Positions 1-11,449 of a stretch of DNA of 64,000 bases are shown one piece after another. The stretch spans positions 124,001 through 188,000 of the forward strand of contig CP038107.1 in the NCBI GenBank assembly GCA_004519485.1. The letters run 5' to 3'. Source of the stretch: Nannochloropsis oceanica (lineage: Eukaryota > Sar > Eustigmatophyceae > Eustigmatales > Monodopsidaceae). Within the stretch, counting starts at the first letter, position 1. Every line of letters starts with the position of its first letter. The notes under the pieces are model-generated. The model was not told the origin of the DNA. It worked only from the letters and a program-made list of their open reading frames with translations, and did no database searches. The translations under genes were made by a program, and so were the position numbers.

Positions 1-759
1 GATACGGTCGTCCGTCTTCGTCCCCTCGGGATCCAACTGTCGGTCAAGGAGGATGGATCTCGCAGCTCCGACGGCATAGGGCAGCTGTTCACTTACCAAC
101 GCCCAGCCACCCTGGAAATTCTTGGTGGTGTCGTAGATATGCATCGACCCACCCGCACCTTTGCACGTCCCATCCACCTTTGCAAACAACTCCGCCATGA
201 TCTTATCAGCGCTCACCCCCGACGCCAAGGCATGGGTGTGCTCCCGGTAGTACGAATGTTTAATGTCGCCTTCCCGGATCGTGTCCGCCACAAGCGCTGG
301 GATGGATTCCTGCCCATTGTCCAAGTGCATGAAACCGCGAATTTTACCCTGCATGTAAGCCTGGTTACAGGCATTTTCGAACTGCCTCGACAGCTCCATC
401 GTGGTGTATGCCTTAAGCAGATCCTCCTTCTTAACCGAGTCGTACTTGCTCAGTTCCTTTTCCGTGAGGCCAAAGGCGCTGGCAAGGTCTCCCCGAACCC
501 GCTCCCAGTTCAAGCCCTCGGGACGGGGACGCATCTGCCCGCGGGCCATTGCCTCTGGATCCTCGTTATAGGTAGGCCGGTCTGTGGCCGTGACCCGTGC
601 AGCGATCGCGGCGGCCGCGGGAGCTTGCATGGTGAGGGAGGAGCGGCGGGAGGAGCGAGTGGTGGAGGAGGACAGGAGGGAGGATGGGTTGAGGAAGGCG
701 GTGGTGGTAGTGGCGAGGCCAGCACTGGCCCAAACGGCCAAGCTGACGGACAGACGCAT
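1..759 (-). CDS. pdhA: Pyruvate dehydrogenase E1 alpha subunit, plastid-targeted (3' end outside window)
   Basis: Thiamine-diphosphate-dependent E1 alpha subunit, which decarboxylates pyruvate in the complex making acetyl-CoA. The reading frame is open from the ATG at 759-757 to the window edge (253 codons; the family is usually near 400), so the C-terminal part with the GDG cofactor motif is missing. Visible family blocks are GFMHLDNGQE, YYREHTHALASG, MAELF, GGSMHIYD and the segment GGWALVSEQLPYAVGAA. The first 20 or so residues form a hydrophobic signal-like stretch ending TTTTAF, followed by a Ser/Arg-rich transit-like region; a Phe at that junction is the usual signal for complex plastids of red-algal origin. 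A plastid enzyme feeding fatty acid synthesis is therefore more likely than the mitochondrial isoform. The family is clear; targeting is an inference. Confidence 0.9.
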   Translation of the reverse strand, partial: MRLSVSLAVWASAGLATTTTAFLNPSSLLSSSTTRSSRRSSLTMQAPAAAAIAARVTATDRPTYNEDPEAMARGQMRPRPEGLNWERVRGDLASAFGLTEKELSKYDSVKKEDLLKAYTTMELSRQFENACNQAYMQGKIRGFMHLDNGQESIPALVADTIREGDIKHSYYREHTHALASGVSADKIMAELFAKVDGTCKGAGGSMHIYDTTKNFQGGWALVSEQLPYAVGAARSILLDRQLDPEGTKTDDRI

Positions 760-3555
760 GGCGGCTGCTGGGATAGGGTGCAATAGCTAAACGGAAGTAT
801 GAGGGAAAGGAGGAAGGCAGGGAGGGAAGGGAGGGTGAGTTAGAAGGGAAGCGCATATGAAGCGATGAGGGAAGTGTTCCATCGCATTAGTTGGCCTAAT
901 GGCGATTTTAATAATGTTTGATCATTGATCAGGCAGAAGCATATAGGTACACGCACACACTTATTTCGTCACACCCGGTCACCCCTGAGCACAAGTAAAG
1001 CAAGGGATGGGCAGGCACTTACCACAAGTGACGCAAACAATAAAAAGCTGGATGCAGCAATGCGACCCAAGCTCCTGTGTATTATTTGATGGTTGTTTAA
1101 AGGGAAAAAGATATGAGGACGCGGATGTCGTCGTTGTCATCGTCGTCGTATATCATCGCCGCCTTTCTTTGGGTGAGGCCAGGTGGGTCGATCGTCAGTT
1201 GCTAGGCGTTGCTGAGACTGGACTGAAGAGATTGTAGAAAACATGACACACGCATAGAGATGAGGGTCCTGTGTTGTCATCTTGATGATCTGGCGCTCAT
1301 CGTGGTGGGAGCGCCCCAAGGGCAAAGAGCATAAGGCAAAACGAGGGCATGATGGCGAGCTCATTGGCTCGGGTTTGGCAATTACCTCATGCAAAGCGTC
1401 ACAACAAAGCACCATAAGAGGCCGTGGCGACAACTTAAGGCACTTAATCGAAAAATTAGTGACCGTGATGATCAGCCAGCTAAATGTGCCAGGAAAGATG
1501 CATCCAAGGCATGCCTGAGATCGAAAGTCGTCGTGGCGTTGGCTCCTCGTCGCTCGCCTACGCATCACTTTTTGGTGGGTGTGATGTTTGTCGTTCCACT
1601 TAAGCAAATACTAGTTTGCTGGCCTTCCTTCTTTGTTGTCCGTGTGCGATGGAGGAATTTTTGTTTGTTTCCGTTTTCTCTAAAGAAGTGCCCCGTCTTT
1701 TTGGGGTTTTTCTACAAACTTGTAGTGCTGTAAAGTTCTTGATTCGGGTGTGACGTCAAGAGTGGTCGAAACCCGCTGGGCCCGAAACAGTAGGAAAGGA
1801 AGAGGCCACGAATAGAGAGGATCGATAACTTTCAAAGCTAGCTGTTTCAAATGAATGGCCCACTTGCATGTCATCAAAGCACTTTCTGGTTACTGGGCTG
1901 TTCCCTCTTTTTTCTTAGAGCGCTCGAGAAGGGTAGCGGGAGCAAGCAAGAGCAGAAAACTGCCGCGCCCTTTCCGACAGCAAAGGAGTTGAGCTCAATT
2001 CTTTGCGCAGCTGTAGAACCAAAAACGGAGAAAGGGAAAAAATGACATTCCAATTTGCGCTGGAAAAGCGAAACTAAGGGTACAGAAGTCCAGATAACGT
2101 AATGACCGGGAACATCTGAAACAGTTTCCCATCTTGGTAAAATCAACATCGCCACCAGTGTGCCAGTGCGAACTTGACCCGACCGTGATAGGCAATCGTC
2201 TCGTGTGGTACTCTGTCTGATTTATTTTCCAAAAAGATGGACAAATCATTAGCCATTTCTTCCTTCAACGCCCCCTCGAGCAATTATATCCCCGCCAGAG
2301 ACCTGAGCCCTCAGCGGGGATACCACCATCGTAACAGTAGCGGGACAGGGATATTCTGCGGGAACAATAAACATCAGTATTAAAGACTCATCAACGCACA
2401 GGCAAAAACACCTCTGCTTCATGGAAAATTGGGAGCCATAATATAAGTGACTTCTTGCAGGAAGGGTCGCAGCAGCTCAAAAATAAAAAATTAAAAGGCA
2501 CGTGCAGGACTCGCTGCCTGTCACCATTGCTGTGACCAAGAAGTTTTACGTTTGTTGCGGCAATGCATCATAATCATGTTGTCTATTTTTTTAAGTCGAC
2601 CAGTTGCGATTAGCAGGAAGCTTGAACCGATAGCGAGAGGAGAAGAATCGATGAGGTGGTGCTCCCAGATCCAAACATCGTGCCCAGGGTATTCAAGACG
2701 ATTTAATTACTCTCCTCTGACAGCCAGCGCCAAACCACAGACCCTTCTCAAAGAACTGACACGAATTTTCGATCATCGTGCAAACCTTTTCTTCGATCGG
2801 GCAGGTTTTTAGGGTGGGTGCCACACCTGGAGAATACGGAGAGAACTGGAGCAGGAGGCAGGAAGCTCGGCTCCAGCCTCTTCCGCGACCCCGGGGCGCA
2901 AGACCTCATCTTCTTGGCCATGCGGTGCCCCCGCTCCCGATTTTCCACCTTGTATTGGACCACCTTATCTCTGAGTGTGAATTTTAGGCATAGAAATGTG
3001 TGAAAACAGGTTGTTATGGTTCCTGTTGGTCACGAGGCCGTGTGTTTGACGCTCCCGGTTCACGGACGCTGGCGAGGACACGTGCGTCTCCTAGTTGTTG
3101 CTGTTGGGTTTCTTTAGGAAAATAAGCAACCAAAGATTGAGAGAGTTCGGCACCCAATGTACTCTGACACCCACCCACTCTCTTCACCCACATATACTAC
3201 ACAGAGCTCCTCGTTCTGTTCGGCCCTCCACCGCGGAAGGAAAAACGCATAGGACGGTGCCGCTGCTGCCCAATCTAGGCCTGCAGGGGATCTTGTTTGG
3301 AGACTCCTCCCTCCCTCCCTCCCTCCCGGGCATCCCAAGCCCTCACACCTTGGACGTGTGGGAGAAGGGAATAGGGGTAGGACGGGAAGGAAAGGAAGGA
3401 CAGAGCCTCAGCTCGCCAGTGTCGCTGCCGCAGCAGCCTCCAAGCGCGGCTCGGATAGCAGCTCGTCCTCAGTCGCGATATAGCCATTATCGTGTCCCCC
3501 CCAAGATCGACAGCTACGGGGACTTTCACCGCCGGGGTCCACCATTAAAATAGAA
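760..3555. other. Intergenic region, no supported gene
   Basis: About 2.8 kb between the divergent pdhA and finger-array genes. The open frames here are short, overlap one another on both strands and match no family I know. It should hold the promoters and 5' leaders of both genes. The stretch from about 3095 is richer in C and T and probably belongs to the 5' leader of the downstream gene. I see no RNA gene, TATA box or repeat that I can defend. Confidence 0.5.
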
Positions 3556-4893
3556 ATGGAGAAGTCACGCGTTCAAGCATACCTGCAATCAGCCTGTTCG
3601 GTCCTGGGCTTCAGTGTAGGGGAGATCTGGTGCTGTCGAGACAACCAAGGTGCGTTTCCAGGGCGCTCCGACTGCTCGTGCATCTTTCTATTGACTCCAC
3701 GTCCTTTATCTATTCATGCCACCCCTTCTTCTCTTCTGCTTCCCCTCACTCGTTTATCAATCAAAGAGCCCGCTCTGTATCCGATTCTTCCGCTGAAATG
3801 CCTCTAAACTCCCTCCTTCCCTCCCTCCTTCCCTCCCTCCTTCCCTCCCTCCCTTCCTCCCTCCCCCAGACCAAGCCTCCCCACAAGACCTGCGCTTCAT
3901 CCAGCTCTACACCTCACCTGAATTCGAGAAGTATCGCCCCCAACTGATCGAGCCACCTGCCGAACCTCCCCCTTCATCGAGCAATGATCAGCACGGCAGC
4001 AATGGAGGGAGCAGCCGTCACCCTCCAGCCGACCTTAGCAAGCATTGCTTTTCCCCGCTCATCTGTGCTGCAGTTCAGGAAGCCAAGCAAATTGTGTGGG
4101 CATACACGCCTGCGTATGACGGCCTCATGGGCCGTGCCGCCCTCCCTCTTCGCTCCGCCGTCGGGGCGCCCGTTTGTACGATTGGGCAGGACCTCGTTAT
4201 CCTCATCATGTTCTCACCCACGGTGCTGGAACTTACGGAAGAAGCGCACCGCTTCCTCTTCACGGTCGCCCAAGCCGCTTCAGATGCTGTGTGTGGCTTC
4301 CTCCCCGCTTCCCTCGCCTCCCCTTCCTCTTCTTCCTTCACCAGCGGCTGCAGGAATAGGCCAAGCTCGTCCACATCCTCGTCGTCGTCCTCCTCCTTCT
4401 CCTCCTCCTCCATGCAGCGCCACACTCGCGCCTTCATCGAGGCCCTGCCCGCCTCGGTGACATTTCAAATGGTCCAAATGGCCGAGACAGTTGGGATTAA
4501 TCTCCCCATCAAGACTGAATTCCTCGAAACGTTTAACTCGATTTATAACCCTCCACCGCCTCCCCTCATGCCCATGACCAGAGGGGAAAGTGACGAAGGC
4601 CACGGGGAACGACTGACGCATGGCGAAGGAGGGAGAGAGGATGGGGACGATGATTTGGACATTGATGCCTTTGACTCGCTTCCGCCATTGGAAGATTGTT
4701 TCTTGCCCGCGGACGTGCTGGAGGACGCGGCACTGATGGAAGGGCTGAGGGAGGGAGGGGTGGGAGGCGACGACTGGGATTTCGGGGCTGCGCTTGATTT
4801 TATTTTTGATAAAGACCAGGGGGGGGAAGAGCTCGGGGTGGGGACGGAGGGAGAGTGGTTCGGGCCGGGGAGAGGGAGGGAGGGAGGAGTGGG

Positions 4894-4963
<70 letters not shown>

Positions 4964-6886
4964 AAACAATTTCAGGGGTCTGGCAGAGATCAAATAACTG
5001 GAGGAGAAAGGAGGGAAGAGATGGAAGGAGGAGGAAGTGCACTCATTCCGAAGAGGGAGCATGAATGCCTGGGAGGAGGAGGAGGAGAGGGAGGAGACGG
5101 GAGAACGATGATGGAGGAAGAGGTCGACTCACCCATTCGCTTCTTTTACGAGGATGCCATCCAGAAGTTGCGCTTCGAGGAATTTGTGAAGGGTTTTTTG
5201 AGCATGTCCGTTTTCCATACGGCCGAATGCTGGGTGGCCAGGGGAGGGGAGACTCTGGAGCAGGTAGGATACGCCAACGTCTTTCCCACCGACAATTTGA
5301 ATTTATATTGCCTTGGTCTTCTGTGTTGTCAACGTCCTTTTCTTCTTTCCCCTCTTTATTTCTCCCCCCAAAGTTCCATGATGACATCACCCCCTCACTT
5401 TCCCAACTTCCCTTCCCTCCCTCCCTCCCCCCCTCCCTCCCTCCCCTTCCAGGTCTACTGCGCCACCTGCCTCGCCGACATCCAGTCATGGGTGCAGTTT
5501 TCTTCCAAACTCCACGGTGACACCAAGCGAGCCCTCCCCGCTCGTGTCCTTGTCGAGAATCGGGCCATATGGGAGCGGGACTTCGAACGCCTCAATCCCT
5601 CTTCCGGCGAGGGCGGGCAGGGAGGGAGGGAAGGAGGAGGGGGGAAACACGTCATCCAAACTGCGTTTGGTCTTCCCGTGCACATCGACAAGAGCCATCG
5701 ACTCATTGTCATCTTTTACTCCACCTTCTCCATCGAACCTGCCCAAGTCACGGAGTCCTTCGTAAAGCGAGCCCTAGACATGCTCTGGAATAAAGATGCC
5801 CAATGTGCTGCCGCCCTCCTCGCGGAAGAACAGCAACAATTCAAGCTTCAATACGAACAGCAGCTACAGCAGCCGCAGCATCAACAGTACGGGCACCAGA
5901 GAGGGAAGGGAGGGCAGAGCGTGCCGTCCCTCTCGTCCTCGATCTATTCTGATATGGGTGATGATAATTGTGACTCCTGGGCTGCGCTCCCTTCTCCTTC
6001 TCCCTCTCCTCCTCCTTCCCTAGAGTATCAACAGCAGCACGTGCAGCAGCCGCAGCAGCAGCAGCAGCAGCCTCTCATGCAGCAGCAGCAGCAGCAGCTG
6101 CAGGTGTCGCCGTTGACTCTAGGTCTTTCAAGAAGTGGATCCGGAGGAGGAAGGGGGGGGGAAGTGCTTGACGATCTGCCCCACTTGCTGCCCTTGGACG
6201 AAGGAACGCAGACGTGGAGGAGAGGAGGAGGAGGAGGAGGAGGAGGAGGAGGAGGAGGAGGAGGAGGAGGAGGAGGAGGAGGAGAAATATGGGTTGGAGG
6301 GCACCAATCATTGAAACAGCAGCAACAGCAGCAACATCAGCAGCAGCAGCCGGTGTACGTCTTTGGCTACCCGCCTCAAGCCTCGTCTTCCCCCTCATCC
6401 TCCTCCTCCTCCTTCGCCTCCCCCACAACTTCTCGACCCTACCACCACCACCAAGCTGCCGTCGCCGCCAGCATTGCCACCACCTCTTCTTCCTCCTCCT
6501 CTTTTTCACAGCTCCCACCCGGAGGCGGAGGGGGCGCAGCAGGGCCTGGTTTTGGCACGCCCCCTCCCATAAGCTACTGCCAAACAGCCATCCCCACAAC
6601 CCAAGGGGGAGTTCCAGTTCCAGCGCCTCTTGTCTCCGGAGGAGCAGGAGGGGGAAGAGGCCAGCAGCAGCAGCAGCAGCAGCAGGAGGGGGGGCAGCAA
6701 TATTTGGTGGCGGGGCAGCAGCAGCACCAGCAGCACCAGCAGCACCAGCAGCACCAGCAGCACGAGGAGGAGGAAGGGGGTGGGGGGAAGACAACACTTA
6801 TTCATCTTCCTCCCGGTTCTTCCCTACCGCCCTTGGGAGGACCCATTTATATTGGTGGTACTCTCTACTATCCCCAACAGCAGCCG

Positions 6887-6948
<62 letters not shown>

Positions 6949-8677
6949 GCCGAAAGAAGTGCAAGTGCAGCAGTACGGGGGAGGAGGAAAAAGGAGCACC
7001 AGTGGTAGTGGCTTTTCCTTCGCTTCTTCCTCCTCCTTCTCTTCCTCACCCTCGAACGGGGTCAATATCGCCGCGTCCATGATGCCTCCTCCTCTTTCCC
7101 TCTCCTCTTCCAATCAGCAGCTGCTGCTGCAGCATCAGCAGCAGCAGCAACCACAGTCTGTGCATTTCGGCCAAGCAGGGAGGAGCAGTGGGGGGGCCAC
7201 GTTTGTCTCGATCCAGCAGCAGCAGTTGTCGGAGGGAGAAGTGAAGGAGATGATGCTGCTATCTGCACGTTCCTCCCCCTCTCTCGATGGGGGCACAAAC
7301 GAAGGACGGGGGGGGTTTGGAGTCTTGCCCCGTACACCCTCGGAAATGGACTTGCTCTTGAATCAGGACGGGAAAGGAGGTGGGTCGGGTGGTGGTGGAA
7401 GGAAAGTATGCAAGAGCGATGCATGTGACCTGCCCACGGCCAAGCGGTCTCCCTATTGCCCTCAGCACACGGGCGCGAGGCACTGCCAACACCCAGGTGC
7501 GGAGGGAGGGAGGGAAGGAGGGAGGGGGGGGAGGGAATGAGCCGGAGCCAACGATTAGCAAGACGCTGACATACTCTCCCTTCCTCCCCTCCCTTCCTCC
7601 CTTTCTCCTCGCTTTCCTCAGGCTGCACGAAATGCGCGCAAGGAAACACCAAATTCTGTATTGCCCATGGCGGTGGTCGGCGGTGTACTTATCCAGGCTG
7701 CACCAAGGGCGCCCGAGACAAAAACTTTTGTGCGGCGCACGGTGGAGGCAAGGTATGAAGGCGGAAGAGAGGGAGGGAGAGAGGGATAGTGATTGTATGT
7801 GTGCCGTTTCTGGGCCGCAACAAGGATATAAAGACCATTACCTGCGGGTGGCGCGCAAATGGGGGGGGGGGGGGGAGGAGGAATAGAGCGATGGTTTGTG
7901 AGTTTTTCCTCTTCCCTCCCTTAATACGACTGCTGCATCGATTGCTGGCGTCAGTTGGCAGTCGATGGCTCCTTCACGTGCAACGGTCACAGCGGTGACC
8001 GCAGATGTTAGTACCAAGAATGCACCCATGCCCTCCCTTTCCTCCCTTTCCTCCCTCTACCTCCATTTCCCCCTCTACAGCGTTGCTGCATCGATGGCTG
8101 CACTAAGTCGGCAGTCGGAGGCTCCTTTATGTGCACTGCGCACGGCGGCGGCCGCCGGTGCCAGTATCAGGAATGCACACGCTCGGCGCAATCCAGCACA
8201 AATTTCTGCGTGCGACACGGGGGGGGAAGGAAATGTCAGGTGGAGGGGTGTCAGAAGGTGGCTCGAGGAAGGACGAGCTTCTGTGCGGCCCATGGGGGGG
8301 GGATCAGGTGCAAAGTGTCGGGATGTAACAAGGCGGCGGTGGGTAAATTTCAAATGTGTCGAACGCACAGCGGGTATCCTAAAAAGAGGGCAAGCGAGCA
8401 GCAGGAGGGCGAGGGCGGGGGGGAGGAAGTGGGGGAGGATGGGGGGTTCTTGCCGAGTTCGTTAATGTCGTCGTCGCCGTCGTCCTCCTCGTCCTCGGTG
8501 GGAACGATTGGAGACCTGCATAACGTCAACCCAGCCAAGAAGAGAATGATTGCGTTGGGCACGGAGGGAAGGAAGGAGGGAGGGAGGGAGGGAGGGAGGG
8601 AAGAGAAGTATGGGACACCCAAGAATGCCATGGCTACGTACGCGGCAGCTTTTAACTCTTACCCGCCTCCGCTGTAA
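3556..8677 (+). CDS. Two-GAF-like, polyQ, WRKY19-type zinc-finger-array protein (putative transcription regulator)
   Basis: Five exons: 3556-3649, 3870-5263, 5453-7496, 7622-7752, 8081-8677, giving 1419 residues with matching phases (1, 0, 1, 0). Residues 1 to about 170 read as a GAF-like sensor fold (GFSVGEIWC, LRFIQLYTSPEFE, GLMGRAALPLR, VGAPVCTIGQDL). A second similar block lies near 430-610 (FHTAECWVARGG, LPARVLVENRAIWERDF). Between and after them are polyQ (about 375-395), many Gln/His and Gly runs (polyG near 750-770) and Ser runs. Residues about 1148-1320 carry seven fingers of the form C-x4-C-x6-11-C-x2-H, mostly linked by HGGGRRC: the WRKY19-like type common in stramenopiles. The N-terminus resembles the sensor-like region of plant LHW/MYC-type regulators, but no bHLH is seen. 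Likely nuclear; target genes cannot be read from sequence. The start is chosen because exon 1 restores the beginning of the GAF block. Confidence 0.8.
3804..3869 (+). repeat. CCCT/CCTT-rich polypyrimidine tract at a splice acceptor
   Basis: Imperfect tetranucleotide repeat (CCCT, CCTT) filling the 3' end of intron 1 of the finger-array gene and ending in CCCCAG at 3869. It serves as the polypyrimidine tract. Confidence 0.8.
4898..4960 (+). repeat. (CAG)21 tract coding polyglutamine
   Basis: Uninterrupted CAG run inside exon 2 of the finger-array gene, read as about 21 Gln. Purity suggests a young, length-variable tract. Long antisense frames of Leu or Ala here are shadows of this repeat. Confidence 0.95.
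6217..6284 (+). repeat. (GGA)n tract coding polyglycine
   Basis: Nearly pure GGA repeat in exon 3 of the finger-array gene, read as about 20 Gly. Confidence 0.9.
6890..6946 (+). repeat. (CAG)19 tract coding polyglutamine
   Basis: Second pure CAG run in exon 3 of the finger-array gene. Shorter Gln/His (CAGCAC) runs lie nearby at about 6715-6762. Confidence 0.95.
7927..8030 (+). pseudogene. Fossil duplicate of a zinc-finger exon inside an intron
   Basis: Lies wholly within intron 4 (7753-8080) of the finger-array gene. It aligns by eye over about 100 bases with the start of the next real exon (8081-8184), at roughly three quarters identity: both begin with TGCTGCATCGAT and keep GGCAGTCG, GGCTCCTT and GAATGCAC in order. 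Read in the matching frame it gives CCIDCWRQLAVDGSFTC against CCIDGCTKSAVGGSFMC in the live exon, then meets a stop where the live copy has CAG (Gln). The 5' side lacks the CTACAG acceptor found before the real exon. I read it as a tandem duplication of finger 4 and part of finger 5 that lost splicing and decayed. Confidence 0.8.
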
Positions 8678-10510
8678 ATACCACGGATGGGAGGGAGGGA
8701 GGGGGGAAAGGAATGAGTGTCTTTTATTTTTGTTTTTTCCACCCTCGGTGTCCAGTGTACTGAGGGCGAGAGAGAGGGAGGGAGGGTGGGAGGAAGGGAG
8801 GGAGGGAGACAGAGTGGGACGGTGAACGAATTCATTTTTTGGTGCCTGTTTCTCTCTTTCATTTTCTGTTTTTACATTTCAGGGATCGGGATGGGATGAA
8901 TGAATGAGAAAGAAAGAATTAGAGAGAAGAGCGTGTGCTGGGAGGACGACGATGTTGACTCACTGGAGAGATGCGAGTGGAAGTTCGAATGAAAGGGAGG
9001 GGAAGAGTGAACGGAGGAAGGAGGACGAAGCAAGGGAGAGTGAGAATGCAGAAGCGCGGGCATGGACATCAGTGGGTATCGACGCACACACTCTTTTGTG
9101 TGTGTTGCTGCTCTATGCTACAGCTACAGCCACAGTAATCACATCTCACTCATTTTGAAAGACGTTTTCTGTTTGGGAGGCTTGTGTGTGGCTTTATTCA
9201 TCGTCAGAGGATAGGGTTAGAGAGAGCAAGAAACATCGAGAAGATCCACTCTGAGAGAGAGACAATTGATAAATTTATTCGATACCACATCTATGCGGTC
9301 TACCCATTTTGCACCTCGGACTTTCCCTCGGACTCGCTCTACCCCCTCTTCCCCTGACTGCCTTTGTCTTTGTACATGACAGTAAACAACTGCAGGGGAA
9401 GCAGAGAGAGAAGAGGGAGGTAGAGGAAGAGAGTTGAAGGAAGGAGAAGAGAGAGGAGAAGGGCGGTCCTGAGTAATTTTAGTGGGTGCTGGTAAGTGAA
9501 TTGCTGACTTGCATTTTTTTGAGATGACGATAACAAGAAAGAAAAGAAAAATGACAAGAGAAGTGAAAGTGGAGAGGAGAGATGTATGAATACACACATC
9601 TCATGCATCAGGGTGCGGAGGAGGGAGGGAAGGAGGAGTGGGAGTCTGTCACTGTAGAAGAGGGAAATGGATGATTTTTCCAGGCGAATGAAGGGGAGTG
9701 GAGGCGAGTGTATGCATGGCTTGTGGGTGATATGAGATGTCGACACAACGAACACATAAGCATGGAGAGAGGAAGAGAGGGAGGGAGAGCGAAAGATAAA
9801 GACGAATGAGTAAGTATGGAGTGCACGTGAGAGAGTCCCGACACGAGGAGTGGACGGAATAGAAGGAGAAGAAGGGAAAGTCAGAGAGAGAGAGCGTATA
9901 AAACGATGTGAAAAGATCGATTCAAACCAAAATTTAAATTGATAGTACGGAAGGAAACCTCCATGTCTGCAAAGGGAACATATTGTCGGCGACAAAAACA
10001 CTAAAGGGAGTGGGGGAGGGAGGGCTGATGGACCTCAATCCCTCTCTTTACCCCCCCTATGACCGAGAGAGAGATACTGCGAAAATAAATATTTAACAGA
10101 AGAAATGAAATGCCGCGCTTTTTTGCACATTGAAGATGCTGCAACTGCTTCTGCTGCTACTGCTGCTGCTGCTACTGCTTCTGTCGCCCCTTCCGTTACA
10201 TCTATATTTCCAAATATGATTACTGCAGTTGCCGCCGCTACCACACTCTCCCTTATCTTGCTCTAGCAAATGGTGCCTAAGTTAGGCAAGGGCGCGCTCA
10301 TTTGTCTTTATCTCTCCCCTACACTTCTCGCTGATTCAACCCTCGCGGTCCCTCCTCCACCTCTCTCCTCATCCCCCTCCCATGCGCCACCCATCATCCT
10401 CTTTTTTATCCATGTCTCAAGTCACTTCCTACAAGGAGACTCGACTACGCTCACCGCACGTCCACTTTACCCGACAACCACACCTGCGCACCCCTATACA
10501 CACCTACACG
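8678..10510. other. Convergent intergenic region, no supported gene
   Basis: About 1.8 kb between the 3' ends of the finger-array gene and the RNF115/126-like gene. It is rich in GGGA and GAGA on the + strand. The 220-codon frame on the minus strand (10001-9339) consists mostly of Ser, Leu, Pro and Phe from CT-rich DNA and shows no domain. Probably 3' UTRs and spacer. Confidence 0.5.
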
Positions 10511-11415
10511 CTATCTAGCGCTTTCCTCTCCTCCTGCTCCTCCTCCACCTCTCTCCCTACTCTTGATCTCCCTCCTACACACCGGGCAGTTGTTCGCATG
10601 CCTTCTCAACCAGGTCTCCAGGCACTCTCCATGAAACACGTGACCACACGGCATTCTCTTCAAGACCCTCCCATCCCCGAACCCCTCCTGACACACCACA
10701 CACTCCCTCTCCTGCCCCTCCTCCCCCCCACCCCACACGACTGTCTCCAACGCCGCAATCGCCTCTTCACTAGCATGAGGAGCTTCATACCTCTGTGTCT
10801 CGCCCCTCATCAACTGAGCAATCAAGCCGCTCATGTCTCCTACCGCGTAATCCCCCATCGTTGCCCCCCCCCCTCCTCCTCCACCACCACCAACCAACCC
10901 TCCCACAAGGCTTCCCCAAAAATCAGCAGCTCCTCCTCCTCCCCCTCCTCCCCCACCCCCTCCTTCATTCATCTGGGCAGTCAACGAGCGACTGATACTT
11001 TCCATCACTAGCTCCACCAGCCGGTTCCCTGGCCCTTCCTCCCCTTCCTCGCCCTCTTCCTCCTCAGCATCCACCATTCGTGCCCCTCCCCCTTCTGACT
11101 CGGTCCGCTGCCGTCGTCGCCCCCGCCGTTGCTGCTGATATACTTGTGACCCTCCTCCTCCTTGTCTACCCCATCTCCCCATCTCCCTTTCCCCTCCTTG
11201 TCCTTGAAACAACGCATGCAATGGTATCGGCGCCATCATCCTCACCGAAGACCCCCCCCCTCCTACTCCTTCTCCTCTTCCTTCTCCTCCTCCATCTTCT
11301 TCTCCTCCCCCCTCCCCTGTCCCTCCAACTCTCCCCCCATTTCCCATCCTCTGTAATATCTGATTCAAGAAAGCCATCGAGGGGTCTTGCCCCCCCTCTC
11401 TCCCTCCTCCTCCTT

Positions 11416-11449
<34 letters not shown>

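Noticed and set aside
4280-5062. Long antisense frames of Leu, Ala, Cys or Arg opposite the CAG and GGA tracts
   Set aside because: They exist only because the repeats lack stops in any frame; no domains, and the sense frame carries clear GAF and finger motifs.
9339-10001. 220-codon minus-strand frame
   Set aside because: Composition is that of CT-rich spacer DNA (Ser, Leu, Pro, Phe), overlapping frames exist, and no domain is seen.
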